64,000 nucleotides of DNA, from contig DASYXW010000072.1 of the NCBI GenBank assembly GCA_035934405.1, positions 80,931 through 144,930 on the forward strand, read 5' to 3'. Positions within the stretch are counted from its first letter, which is position 1; every line of letters begins with the position of its first letter. Origin of the DNA: DASYXW01 sp035934405. Lineage in GTDB: Bacteria; Acidobacteriota; Terriglobia; UBA7540. A program made the translations under genes and the position numbers. Below, in pieces: positions 37,218-45,878 of the stretch. The notes beneath the pieces were generated by a model, which was not told the origin of the DNA, made no database searches, and saw only the letters and a program-made list of their open reading frames with translations.

Positions 37218-39272
37218 ATGGAAACCGCAAAGCCACGCCCTAGCAGAGAGCCCTTGCGCGTGCTGCAAATTGAGAACGATGCCGCAGACGCGGAACTGTG
37301 CCAGGCGGAGTTGCAGAGGGCCGGGTTTGCTGTCGCCGCCGATGTGGTGCAAACCTTTGAGGAGTTTCGCCAACGCATCGGCTCGGAGCCGTACGGCGTG
37401 ATTCTGGCGGACTACAACCTTCCGGGCTGGAAGGGCACCGAGGCGCTCGACTACCTGCGACAGGAGCGGCGTGACATCCCCTTCATTCTGGTTACTGGCG
37501 CCATGGGTGAAGAGGCGGCCGTGGAGTGCATCAAAAACGGCGCCGCCGACTACGTTTTGAAGGGGGGGCTGGCGCGCCTGCCCATCGCCGTGCGCACGGC
37601 GCTTAAGGAAAAGGCATTGCGCCAGGAGCGGGCCCGCGCGGAAGCGGCGCTCAGCGACTCAGAACTTCGTTACCGGCGACTCTTTGAAGCAGCACAGGAC
37701 GGAATCCTGATTCTGCGCGGCGATACGGGAGAAATCACCGACGTTAACCCTTTTCTGATGGAGCTTTTGGCTTCTTCTCGCGACGTGTTCATTGGAAAGC
37801 ATCTTTGGGATATCGGGCTCTTCAGGAATGAAGCGGCATCCATGGCTGCCTTTCGGGAACTGCAGGAGAAGAGATACGTACGTTATGAAGATTTGCTGCT
37901 CGAAAAGAGCGATGGACGGGAGATTGAAGTCGAGTTTGTCAGCAACGTCTATCGGGTTGACGGCCGGGAGGTGATTCAATGTAACGTCCGCGACGTCACG
38001 GAACGGAAGCGGGCGGAAGAGGAGATCCGCAGGCTCAACGAAGAGCTGGAGCAGCGGGTGGTGGAGCGCACGGCGCAGCTCGAAGCGTCGAACCAGAAAC
38101 TGGAAGGTGAAATCCGGGAGCGCCGCTGGGCGGAAGACGCGCTGGAGCGCCTGCGCCGCGAAAACGAGCTTATCCTGAACTCCGCCGGCGACGGAATCTG
38201 GCGCGTAGATGCGGAGGGAAAGTGCACTTTCGCCAATCCCGCCGCCGCGCGCATGGTGGGATGGGACACGGGGGAGTTGTTGGGCAAACGTCTGCATGAC
38301 CTCCTGCATCACTCCCGCCCCGACGGATCTCCCTTCCCCATCGAGGAATGCCCGCTTTATCGCGGCCGGATGGAGGGAACTCTCTGCATCCGGAGTGACG
38401 ACGTCTTCTGGCGGAAGGATGGCACGAACTTCACCGTGGACTACATCAGTACGCCTTTGCGTGAGGGCGACAAAGTGGCCGGCGCCGTCCTCACCTTCCG
38501 CGACGTCACCGAGCGCCGGGAGGTGGAGAAGATGAAGGACGAGTTCATCTCTGTGGTCAGCCACGAGCTGCGCACGCCTCTCACCTCGATTCGCGGAGCG
38601 CTCGGGTTGCTGGCGGGCGGACAATTGGCGGCGCAGCCCGAGAAGGCGCAGCACATATTCGATATCGCGGTCAGCAACACCGACCGCCTGGTGCGCTTGA
38701 TCAACGACATTCTGGACATCGAGCGCATGCAATCGGGCCGTTCGACCCTGGCCCGCGTCGCCTGCGAGCCGACGAACCTCATGGCGCTTGCAGCAGACGC
38801 CATGCAAGGGCTCGCGGAGAGCGCCGGCGTTATGCTGTCGGTGAGCGCCGTGCCGGGGCAGCTTCTCGCGGACCCGGACCGCATCATCCAGACGTTCACG
38901 AATCTGCTCGGCAATGCCATTAAGTTTTCGCCGCGCGGCGGGAGGGTTTGCCTGGAGGCGGCGAGGCAGGGCGACATGGTGCTGTTTCGGGTCACTGACC
39001 AGGGGCCCGGCATTCCCCACGACAAACTCGAGAGCATTTTCGGCCGCTTCGCACAGGTGGACGCCTCCGACTCGCGCCGCAAGGGCGGCACCGGCCTGGG
39101 CCTCTTCATCTGTCGCAACATCGTGGAGCAGCACGGCGGGCGCATCTGGGCGGAGAGCGTCCCGGGCAAAGGCAGCACATTTTATTTCACCCTGCCGCTG
39201 GCTACTCGGGCGGGAAACGGTGCAGCAATCGCCAAACCACAGGATTTCATCCAGCAACCCGATGGCGTGTAG
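37218..39272 (+). CDS. REC-PAS-PAS hybrid histidine kinase
   Basis: 684 residues, soluble. Order: N-terminal REC (about 13-130; VLQIENDAADAELC, Asp in LADYNLPGWKG, Lys in YVLKGG), PAS 1 (about 150-265; RRLFEAAQDGILIL), coiled coil, PAS 2 (about 315-430; ENELILNSAGDGIWRVDAEG, with a polar PLYRGRMEG loop), HisKA with SVVSHELRTPLTSIRG and HATPase (NLLGNAIKFS, DQGPGIP, GGTGLGLFI). An N-terminal REC feeding a kinase suggests a relay receiving phosphate from an upstream protein, perhaps the preceding regulator or kinase. Same operon direction; 92-nt gap upstream. Confidence 0.88.
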   Translation: METAKPRPSREPLRVLQIENDAADAELCQAELQRAGFAVAADVVQTFEEFRQRIGSEPYGVILADYNLPGWKGTEALDYLRQERRDIPFILVTGAMGEEAAVECIKNGAADYVLKGGLARLPIAVRTALKEKALRQERARAEAALSDSELRYRRLFEAAQDGILILRGDTGEITDVNPFLMELLASSRDVFIGKHLWDIGLFRNEAASMAAFRELQEKRYVRYEDLLLEKSDGREIEVEFVSNVYRVDGREVIQCNVRDVTERKRAEEEIRRLNEELEQRVVERTAQLEASNQKLEGEIRERRWAEDALERLRRENELILNSAGDGIWRVDAEGKCTFANPAAARMVGWDTGELLGKRLHDLLHHSRPDGSPFPIEECPLYRGRMEGTLCIRSDDVFWRKDGTNFTVDYISTPLREGDKVAGAVLTFRDVTERREVEKMKDEFISVVSHELRTPLTSIRGALGLLAGGQLAAQPEKAQHIFDIAVSNTDRLVRLINDILDIERMQSGRSTLARVACEPTNLMALAADAMQGLAESAGVMLSVSAVPGQLLADPDRIIQTFTNLLGNAIKFSPRGGRVCLEAARQGDMVLFRVTDQGPGIPHDKLESIFGRFAQVDASDSRRKGGTGLGLFICRNIVEQHGGRIWAESVPGKGSTFYFTLPLATRAGNGAAIAKPQDFIQQPDGV

Positions 39273-39340
39273 CGGCGGCTTTATGCCGCCAAGCTAATAT
39301 AGCAAAGATTCGAGGTATGGCGACGTAAAGTCGCCGCTAC
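39269..39340. repeat. BIME: paired GTAG/CTAC REP hairpins
   Basis: GTAGCGGCGGC-tttat-GCCGCC at the left and GGCGAC-gtaaa-GTCGCCGCTAC at the right, about 30 nt apart. The left foot overlaps the kinase stop codon. Same foot rule as the RAYT array. Confidence 0.75.
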
Positions 39341-39378
39341 GCCTCAGCCCGAGGTTTTCAGCAGCCCGTTCATCCAAA

Positions 39379-39804
39379 ATGGGACCCCACACTGTGAGCC
39401 GGCGCATTCTGATCATCGACGACGAGGAGGACATTCGGGAGATCGCCCAGGTGTCGCTCGAAGCCGTGACCGGATGGGAAGCCATCACCGCGGCTTCGGC
39501 CGACGAAGGCATGGAGAAGGCCGAGCGCGAGCAACCCGACGCCGTATTGCTCGATGTGCAGATGCCCGACATGGACGGCCCCGCCACCTTCAGGCTTTTG
39601 CGCGCTTCTCCGAGCACCAGTCGAATCCCGGTGATTATGCTGACCGCGAAAGTGCAGGCTGCTGACCGCCGCCTGCTTGCCGGCCTGGGCGTGGCCGGCG
39701 TCATCCCTAAGCCATTCGATCCCATGAAGCTGGCGGCGGAGGTGGCCCGGGTGCTCGGATGGGTGGACGGCGCCACTTCAGAAGAGTTGAGAGACGGCGG
39801 ATGA
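39379..39804 (+). CDS. Response regulator (single REC)
   Basis: 141 residues: IIDDEED acidic pair, Asp in AVLLDVQMPDMDG, Thr in IMLTAK, Lys in VIPKPFDP. No output domain. ATG at 39379 or GTG at 39394 (SRRILI) could be the start. Its TGA overlaps the ATG of the next multi-REC gene in an ATGA junction. Confidence 0.85.
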   Translation: MGPHTVSRRILIIDDEEDIREIAQVSLEAVTGWEAITAASADEGMEKAEREQPDAVLLDVQMPDMDGPATFRLLRASPSTSRIPVIMLTAKVQAADRRLLAGLGVAGVIPKPFDPMKLAAEVARVLGWVDGATSEELRDGG

Positions 39805-42320
39805 CGGTAGACTCCAATCCACGGGCCCAGGATGCGGCGGCGATTGCGCCCGTTGTCTTGATCGCGGGCGCGCCCGGCGCCCTCCCCGCAGACCTGTCAC
39901 AGCGATTGAACGGCGTCTCGGTGCGGACGGCTTCCTCTGGCGACGCCGCTCTCAGCGAACTCAAGACCGGTGACGTCTCCCTGCTGGTGCTCGATCACAG
40001 CATCAGCGCCCCACCGGCGATCGAAGTGCTTTGCCAGATTCGCGCCACGGCGGAGTTGGCGAGCTTGCGTGTTTTCTACTGTCTCAGCCAGGGTCCGGAA
40101 TTGCTCCGCAAGCTCGTACAAGACCTCGGCGTTGACGAGATTCTGTTCCAACCCGTTGACCCCGAGGAACTGGCCCGGCAGGCCAGCGGCGTCCTCGGGC
40201 TGTCTGTCCTGCCGCTCTCAACCACAGAGAGCGAAGAAGAGTTCCACTCCGCCGTGGCGGATATCTGGGAGCGCTCCCGGGCCGCGAAGATCGAGAGCCT
40301 GGAGATACTGGACGACGCCGGCGCGGCCCTCCTCGAAGGCACCCTGACCGGCGCGGCGCGCCAGGCGGCAGAGCGAGAAGCCCACAAGCTCGCTGGGTCT
40401 CTGGGTACTTTCGGTTTCGCCGCCGCTTCGCGTTTCGCGCGCGAAATGGAAACCACGCTGCGAAGCGGCACTCGGGTGAGCGAGTCGCAGGCGCTGCGGT
40501 TCTCGGAGCTGGCGGTTGCTCTCCGGCTGGAGCTGGAGCGAACTCCGAACCCAAACCCGGTGCCCACGGCGCAAGAGCAGCCCGACAGCCGCCAGGCCGC
40601 GCTCCTCATCGTCGCCGCCGATCAGGATCTGGCCACGAAGCTCGCCGAAGAGGGCGTGAGCCGCGGACTGCGTATCGAGACGGCTTTTGACCTGGCGGCG
40701 GCACAAAGCTTCCTGGCATGCGAGCGGCCGGAGATCGTGCTGCTGGCTCTCGATGGTTCGCCCTGGGCGGAGGAAGCGTTAAACCTGCTCGACGAGCTGG
40801 CCGGAGCCCAACCGCCGGTGCCGGCGATGGTGGTGACCGGAAGCAACTCTTTAACCGATCGGGTGGAGGTTGCACGCCGCGGCGGCCGAGGCTTCGTGTC
40901 GAAGACCCTGGCGCCTTCCGAGATTCTCGACGCCGTGGTTTCTTTCCTCGACCGGCAACGGCCTGATCGCACGCGGGTCCTCGCGGTGGACGACAGCACC
41001 GAGGTGCTCAACGTCCTGAAGGCGATGCTCGAGCCGCACGGTATTCTTCTCACGACTCTGCAAGACCCTTTGGGGTTCTGGGACGCGATTGAAACCTGCT
41101 CGCCGGAGATGGTGATTTTGGACGTCGATATGCCGCACCTGAGTGGCATCGAACTCTGCCGCGTGTTGCGCAGCGACCCCCGCAGAGCCGGGCTTCCCGT
41201 GGTGTTTCTGACCGGTTTCTCGGACGCCGAAACCGTCTCCCGGGTTTTCGCCGCCGGCGCCGACGATTTTGTCTCGAAGCCTATCGTGGGGCCGGAGCTC
41301 GTGACGCGAATCCTCAATCGTTTGGAGCGGGCCCGCTTGTTCCGCACCTTTGCCGAAACTGACTCGATGACCGGGGTGGCCAGCCGGCGCAAGTTCTCCC
41401 GCGCGCTTGACGATTTCCTGCGCCTGGCGCATCGCCACGGCGAGCTGTTGGCGCTCGCGGTGCTGGAGCTCGAGGGCTTGTCGGCGCTGAACGCCCGCCA
41501 CGGACACGCGGTGGGAGACGAAGCGCTGCGTCATCTCGGGCGCTTGCTGGGTCGTGCCTTCCATAGCGAAGACGCCGTCGGGCGATGGGGCGGCAGCGAG
41601 TTCGTGATCGGCATGTATGGCATGTCCCGCTACGACGGGGTGCAGCGGCTGGGGGATCTGCTGGCCGACTTGCGGGCGCGTCCCCTCAAGATCCCCGAAG
41701 AAACCGAGGCTCGCCTTTCCTTTGGCGCCGGCGTCGCGGAGTACCCTTGCGACGGGGGCGATCTGAGATCGTTGTATGCTGCTGCTGCCTTGGCCTGCCG
41801 CCAGGCTGCGGCCGGTGGCGGCGGGCGCGTCCTGCCCGCGGGCTGGAACCCGCAGGCGCGGGACGCGCTTCGCAGTGTAGACGTGCTCCTCGCGACGGGC
41901 GATGAAGCTGAGGCGCTTCTTCTGCTCCACGCTCTCGAAGCCCAGGGATGCCGCGTCCGCTGGCTGCGCGACGGCCAGTCGGTGCTGAGACTTCTGGGTG
42001 GCGCCGAACCTGACCTGCGGGCCAAAGTCATTTTCCTCGACGTGGACCTGCCGGGCCTCGACGGACTCAGTCTCCTGAAACACCTGGCCGCAGACGGTCT
42101 GCTCGGCGAGACCCGGGTCGTTATGCTCACCGCGCCGGCGATGGGTGACGACGCCCCGGCGGCGCTGGCGCTCGGAGCCGTGGACCATGTGGCCAAACCC
42201 TTTAGCCTGCCGGCCGCCATCCGCCGCATTCGGCGCGCCCTCGAAATGGACGGGGCCGCAGCGGGCAGCCGCCAGCCCCCAGAGAGACGCAATGACCTAC
42301 CAAGCCGTAATGTGCCTTAG
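39801..42320 (+). CDS. Multi-REC / HPt / GGSEF signalling protein
   Basis: 839 residues. Reading order: REC-like 1 (about 10-130; weak acidic pocket, Asp in LLVLDHS), HPt (about 145-245; phospho-His in AHKLAGSLGTFGF), REC-like 2 (about 272-388; degenerate, ALDGSPW), REC 3 (about 395-515; VDDSTE, ILDVDMPHLSG, FVSKPI), GGDEF-type domain (about 525-680; DSMTGVASRR) whose signature is GGSEF, and REC 4 (about 700-825; IFLDVDLPGLDG, VAKPFS). The GGDEF Asp/Glu needed for metal binding is Ser here, so cyclase activity is doubtful. Last gene of the phosphorelay, likely its integrator. Confidence 0.82.
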   Translation: MTVDSNPRAQDAAAIAPVVLIAGAPGALPADLSQRLNGVSVRTASSGDAALSELKTGDVSLLVLDHSISAPPAIEVLCQIRATAELASLRVFYCLSQGPELLRKLVQDLGVDEILFQPVDPEELARQASGVLGLSVLPLSTTESEEEFHSAVADIWERSRAAKIESLEILDDAGAALLEGTLTGAARQAAEREAHKLAGSLGTFGFAAASRFAREMETTLRSGTRVSESQALRFSELAVALRLELERTPNPNPVPTAQEQPDSRQAALLIVAADQDLATKLAEEGVSRGLRIETAFDLAAAQSFLACERPEIVLLALDGSPWAEEALNLLDELAGAQPPVPAMVVTGSNSLTDRVEVARRGGRGFVSKTLAPSEILDAVVSFLDRQRPDRTRVLAVDDSTEVLNVLKAMLEPHGILLTTLQDPLGFWDAIETCSPEMVILDVDMPHLSGIELCRVLRSDPRRAGLPVVFLTGFSDAETVSRVFAAGADDFVSKPIVGPELVTRILNRLERARLFRTFAETDSMTGVASRRKFSRALDDFLRLAHRHGELLALAVLELEGLSALNARHGHAVGDEALRHLGRLLGRAFHSEDAVGRWGGSEFVIGMYGMSRYDGVQRLGDLLADLRARPLKIPEETEARLSFGAGVAEYPCDGGDLRSLYAAAALACRQAAAGGGGRVLPAGWNPQARDALRSVDVLLATGDEAEALLLLHALEAQGCRVRWLRDGQSVLRLLGGAEPDLRAKVIFLDVDLPGLDGLSLLKHLAADGLLGETRVVMLTAPAMGDDAPAALALGAVDHVAKPFSLPAAIRRIRRALEMDGAAAGSRQPPERRNDLPSRNVP

Positions 42321-42441
42321 AATCAGTGAATTGGGTAAGTACATACCGAGGATTGACGCACCAAGCCGCAATATGCTTTGGAATCAATGGAATCCACGGG
42401 TGTATCTCCCAAGACGAAATCACTCTATTGCAGAATCACCT
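42300..42441. repeat. Three degenerate direct repeats (CCAAG-CG-AAT)
   Basis: Copies begin at 42300, 42361 and 42409 and share CCAAGMCGNAAT...GAATCA over ~32 nt; spacing 61 and 48. The first overlaps the end of the multi-REC gene. They lie before the TPR gene and could be operator sites. Confidence 0.5.
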
Positions 42442-42514
42442 GCCGCAGCCGGCTTGAGGAACGTGGTATGCTTGCGGGGAAAGGAGAAGCCGTTCGGCCC
42501 CTTGCCGCGAACGG

Positions 42515-43174
42515 TTGGCATCGCGCTTGAAGAAGGAAACCGTCATCACGGCTGTGGTTTTTCTGAGCATTGGATTCCTGGCCGGATATGTTTTTGAAGC
42601 CGAGCGCGCCGCTAGCCCGGCGGAATCCACCGTCGCGACGGCCGGGCAATCTGACTCGGCTGACTCGACGCCCGCGAGCGGCGTGACATCCTCGCTTCCC
42701 CCGGCGGATGCGCCCTCGGGGCTTCCCCCCGGCCATCCACCGATCGCGAACGCGGCCGTGATCAAGACCTTCACCGACCAGGCGGCGGAAAATCCAACCG
42801 ATCCCAAGCCTCGGCTGGAACTGGCCGACTATTACTACGACCAGCGCCAGTTCGAGGCAGCGGTTGATTGGTATCAGAAAGCGCTCGCTCTCGATCCATC
42901 GAACACTGACGCCCGCACCGATCTCGGCACCTGCTACTTCAACCTGGGAAGGTTTGATGACGCACTCGCTCAGTTCAGCCAGGCGCTCAAGATCGACCCC
43001 CAACACAAGCCGACGATTTTCAACGTTATCGTTGTGAACCTGGAAGGGAAGCGCGACTTTGCCGCGGCCCAGAAGGCCTGGGACCAGTTGCATGCCCTCG
43101 ACCCTTCCTACCAGGGACTCGACCAGTTGAAGCAGGCTCTGGACGCGGCTCGCGCCTCGGCCAGTACGCGATGA
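42515..43174 (+). CDS. Membrane-anchored TPR protein
   Basis: 219 residues with an N-terminal signal anchor (KKETVITAVVFLSIGFLAGYVFEAE), a Pro/Ser/Ala linker, then TPRs at about 90-215 (PRLELADYYYDQRQFEAAVDWYQKALALDPSN, ARTDLGTCYFNLGRFDDALAQFSQALKIDPQ, DFAAAQKAWDQLHALDPS). Start is TTG (42515 or 42527), as no ATG fits. Probably a periplasmic scaffold for an unknown partner. A period-7 repeat follows the stop. Confidence 0.7.
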   Translation: MASRLKKETVITAVVFLSIGFLAGYVFEAERAASPAESTVATAGQSDSADSTPASGVTSSLPPADAPSGLPPGHPPIANAAVIKTFTDQAAENPTDPKPRLELADYYYDQRQFEAAVDWYQKALALDPSNTDARTDLGTCYFNLGRFDDALAQFSQALKIDPQHKPTIFNVIVVNLEGKRDFAAAQKAWDQLHALDPSYQGLDQLKQALDAARASASTR

Positions 43175-43176
43175 GC

Positions 43177-43229
43177 TGGTTACTGGCAACCAGTCACTAG
43201 CCACTAACCACTAACCACTGGCTACTGTA
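43177..43229. repeat. Period-7 degenerate repeat
   Basis: Units such as actagcc, actaacc, actaacc, actggct between the TPR and YHS genes. Confidence 0.7.
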
Positions 43230-43553
43230 ATGGGCACGCTCCTCGAGTACGTTCTCGACGTGGTTACCGCGCTCATCGTGTTGCGGGCGCTTTACGCCGC
43301 CCTGCGACAGCTCTTCCGCGGTTCAAGGCTGGGCGCGTCGGGACCGCGAGGTGATCAAGGGGCGAACCCCTTTCGCCCCGGTGGGGCGCCTCAACCGGCC
43401 TCAGGCGGCCAGATGGCGCGCGACCCGGTCTGCGGCATGTTCGTGTCCACCGAGGTTTCTCACCGTCTGAGACGCGACGGCGCGACGGTGCACTTCTGCT
43501 CCCAGGAGTGCTTGGAGGCCTATGTAAAGCAGGAGTCAGGAGTCAGGAGTTAG
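43230..43553 (+). CDS. Small membrane protein with YHS-type metal-binding domain
   Basis: 107 residues. N-terminal helix (LLEYVLDVVTALIVLRALYAALRQLF), Gly/Pro linker, then MARDPVCGMFVSTEVSHRLRRDG and VHFCSQECLEAY, the YHS/TRASH Cys pattern (one Cys in DPVCGM, two in CSQEC) that binds a metal ion. Similar to PP0621-type proteins of unknown role. The last residues (KQESGVRS) are encoded by the period-7 repeat caggagt that continues past the stop. Confidence 0.7.
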   Translation: MGTLLEYVLDVVTALIVLRALYAALRQLFRGSRLGASGPRGDQGANPFRPGGAPQPASGGQMARDPVCGMFVSTEVSHRLRRDGATVHFCSQECLEAYVKQESGVRS

Positions 43554-43610
43554 GAATCAGAAGATGGTCGTTACCGCGCAAGCGGGAATCTACTGGAGAC
43601 CAAAGGGCCG

Positions 43611-44492
43611 GTGAATCATTCCGCTCATCACTCGACGAACGCGGCGCTGCCCGTGGTTCTCACCATTGCCGGCTTCGACCCTTCCGGCGGCGCCGGGATT
43701 GCGGCTGACCTCAAGACCTTCGCGGCGCACAACTGTTACGGTGTCGCTGCCCTCACCGCTCTAACCATTCAAAACACCCAAGGCGTTACCGCGTCCCATG
43801 CCGCGCCGTTCGCGAGTTTGCGCGAATGCATCCAATCGCTTTTTGACGACAGTCCGATTCGCGCCGTGAAGATCGGAATGCTCGCGACGCGCTCAAACGC
43901 CGAGGTGGTGGCCGAAACTTTGGATGCTCACCCCGATCTTCCGTCCGTGCTCGACCCGGTCTGGCGCTCGTCGAGTGGTGCGCCGCTGTTGGACGAGACC
44001 GGGTTCGCTTATCTGCGGGCCAACCTGCTGAGCCGCGCCAGCGTGGTCACGCCAAACCTGGAGGAAGCCGCCGAGCTCACCCATCTCAAAGTTGAAGACG
44101 TGAACGGCATGCGAGTGGCGGCGAGCACGCTCATCGAGATGGGCGCGCGGGCGGTGGTGGTAACCGGAGGCCACCTCGCCGACAAGGCGCCCGACAAGGC
44201 TATCGACGTGTTCGCCGATGAGACCGGCATCGAGACTTTCGTGGGCGAGCGCATGAAGCCCGAGAATACCCACGGCACCGGCTGCGCCTTCTCTTCCGCC
44301 GTCGCCGCCAACCTGGCGCTCGGCCGCCGGCTGCGTGAGTCCATCATGCTGGCCAAAGCTTACGTGGCCGAGGCTATCCGTAGAGCCTACCCCACGGGCG
44401 GAGGACGCTTGCCGCTGAACCATTTCTACCGCGTGCAGGAGTCTCCACGCGTCACCGATCACGCCCCTGCTTTGGCCGAAACGGCGCATTGA
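43611..44492 (+). CDS. thiD: Hydroxymethylpyrimidine kinase / phosphomethylpyrimidine kinase
   Basis: 293 residues, ribokinase fold; phosphorylates HMP then HMP-P in thiamine synthesis. TIAGFDPSGGAGIAADLKTF is the N-terminal HMP/ATP signature, VKIGMLAT and DPVWRSSSG follow, then NLEEAAELT and the anion-hole Cys of ENTHGTGCAFSSAVAA. Length fits the monofunctional ThiD. GTG start; the first ~12 residues (NHSAHHSTNAAL) are a His/Ser-rich extension. No other thi gene nearby. Confidence 0.92.
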   Translation: MNHSAHHSTNAALPVVLTIAGFDPSGGAGIAADLKTFAAHNCYGVAALTALTIQNTQGVTASHAAPFASLRECIQSLFDDSPIRAVKIGMLATRSNAEVVAETLDAHPDLPSVLDPVWRSSSGAPLLDETGFAYLRANLLSRASVVTPNLEEAAELTHLKVEDVNGMRVAASTLIEMGARAVVVTGGHLADKAPDKAIDVFADETGIETFVGERMKPENTHGTGCAFSSAVAANLALGRRLRESIMLAKAYVAEAIRRAYPTGGGRLPLNHFYRVQESPRVTDHAPALAETAH

Positions 44493-44608
44493 ATCAGCAG
44501 GAGGCCTTGGCTGCGGCGTGATAAAATCTCCAAGAGCAAGTTTCTTGCTGTTGGCATCGTATAAAGGAATGAAGCGGCTCGCGGCGGCGAACGCTGAGGA
44601 GGACGGAC

Positions 44609-45772
44609 GTGCGACACCTGCCCCTGATCCTGAAAAACTGCTGGCGCAACCGGCGCCGAACGATCCTCACCATCGCCAGCGTGGGTGTCTCCTTGTGCCT
44701 CCTGGGAGTACTGATGGCGATCTATCATGCCTTCTATTTTAGCGATCCCGCACCGGCCGAGAGCCTGCGCCTCGTCACGCGCAACCGGGTGTCGCTGGCG
44801 CTGCCCCTGCCGCAGTTTTACGGCGAGAAAATCAAGCAGATTCCGGGCGTCCGCGATGTGGAGATCGAGCAGTGGTTCGGCGGGCAGTACATTGATGATC
44901 GTCCCGAGCACATGTTTGCCCGCATGGCCGTCCAGCCCGACAAGTTTTTCGGCATCTACGGCGAGGTCCAGATGCCGGAAAATCAAAAGAAAGCATTTCA
45001 GCAGGAACGCACGGCCTGCATCGCGGGAAGGGAACTGGCGGAGAAGTACCACTGGAATCTGGGCGATAAGATAACACTCAAGGGGGACATTTTTCCCTAC
45101 AACATGGAACTGACGCTGCGGGGCATCTTCGATTCCCCCGATAACGCCTTCATGGCCCGGACGCTCTTTTTCAATCGTGAATATCTGGAACAGAGCATGC
45201 CCGTCTCGCGCCGCGGCAGGGCCGGCACGTTCGCCATCCTGGCCGCTTCCACCGATGACGTGCCGAGGATCGGGGCCGCGGTGGACAGCATGTTCCGCAA
45301 CTCGCCGGTGGAGACCAAGACCGAAACCGAGAGCGCCTTCGCTTTGAGCTTTGTGGCTTTTCTCGGCAACGTCAAAGCGATTCTGCTGCTGGTGTGCGCC
45401 GCCGTCACCTTCACCATGCTGCTGGTCTCGGCCAACACCATCGCCATGTCAGTGCGCGAACGAGTGCGCGAAGTCGGGGTGCTCAAGACGCTGGGCTACA
45501 CGCGTCAAACCATCCTGGGGATTATTTTGGGCGAGGCGGTCGCCGTATCACTCGCCGGCGCCGCACTCGGCCTGCTTCTGGCCTCCGTGATGACAATCGG
45601 CGTAAGGAGCATGCCCACTTTCAATGCCCAGCTCGAAACGCTCAGCATTGCGCCGTCCGTGGCCGTGCTGTTGCTGGCGGTCGCGGCGGCCATTGGGCTC
45701 GTGAGCGCCTTCATTCCGGCCTATAACGCATCGCGGATTTCGATTGTGGAGGCGTTGCGAAGTAGCGATTGA
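44609..45772 (+). CDS. ABC exporter permease 1 (FtsX/MacB type)
   Basis: 387 residues, four membrane helices: one near the N-terminus (ILTIASVGVSLCLLGVLMAIYHAF), a periplasmic MacB-PCD-like domain (about 45-255), then three C-terminal helices (AILLLVCAAVTFTMLLVSANTIAM, LGEAVAVSLAGAALGLLLAS, SVAVLLLAVAAAIGLVSAFIPAY) with the FtsX RVREVGVLKTLGYT and coupling-helix motifs. GTG start after GAGGAGG. First gene of a four-gene exporter set with a second permease, an adaptor and an ATPase. Confidence 0.85.
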   Translation: MRHLPLILKNCWRNRRRTILTIASVGVSLCLLGVLMAIYHAFYFSDPAPAESLRLVTRNRVSLALPLPQFYGEKIKQIPGVRDVEIEQWFGGQYIDDRPEHMFARMAVQPDKFFGIYGEVQMPENQKKAFQQERTACIAGRELAEKYHWNLGDKITLKGDIFPYNMELTLRGIFDSPDNAFMARTLFFNREYLEQSMPVSRRGRAGTFAILAASTDDVPRIGAAVDSMFRNSPVETKTETESAFALSFVAFLGNVKAILLLVCAAVTFTMLLVSANTIAMSVRERVREVGVLKTLGYTRQTILGIILGEAVAVSLAGAALGLLLASVMTIGVRSMPTFNAQLETLSIAPSVAVLLLAVAAAIGLVSAFIPAYNASRISIVEALRSSD

Positions 45773-45868
45773 AAAATCAGAAATCAGAAACTAGAAATCA
45801 GAACCATTTTTACAAGTACCACGGCACAACGGCGAGGTTTCTGATTCTGACTTCTGATTTCTGCCTTT
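45771..45868. repeat. Period-7 degenerate repeats between permease genes
   Basis: Units atcagaa, atcagaa, actagaa, atcagaa at the left and ttctgat, ttctgac, ttctgat, ttctgcc at the right; the two blocks are roughly inverted. Confidence 0.65.
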
Positions 45869-45878
45869 TGAGTTAACT

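Noticed and set aside
37659..39257. Very long antisense open frame opposite the REC-PAS-PAS kinase (similar ones oppose the amidase, the giant FG-GAP gene, the synthase and the CRTAC1 gene)
   Set aside because: They are composition-driven shadows of high-GC genes; the sense strands carry clear domain motifs and the antisense translations show none.
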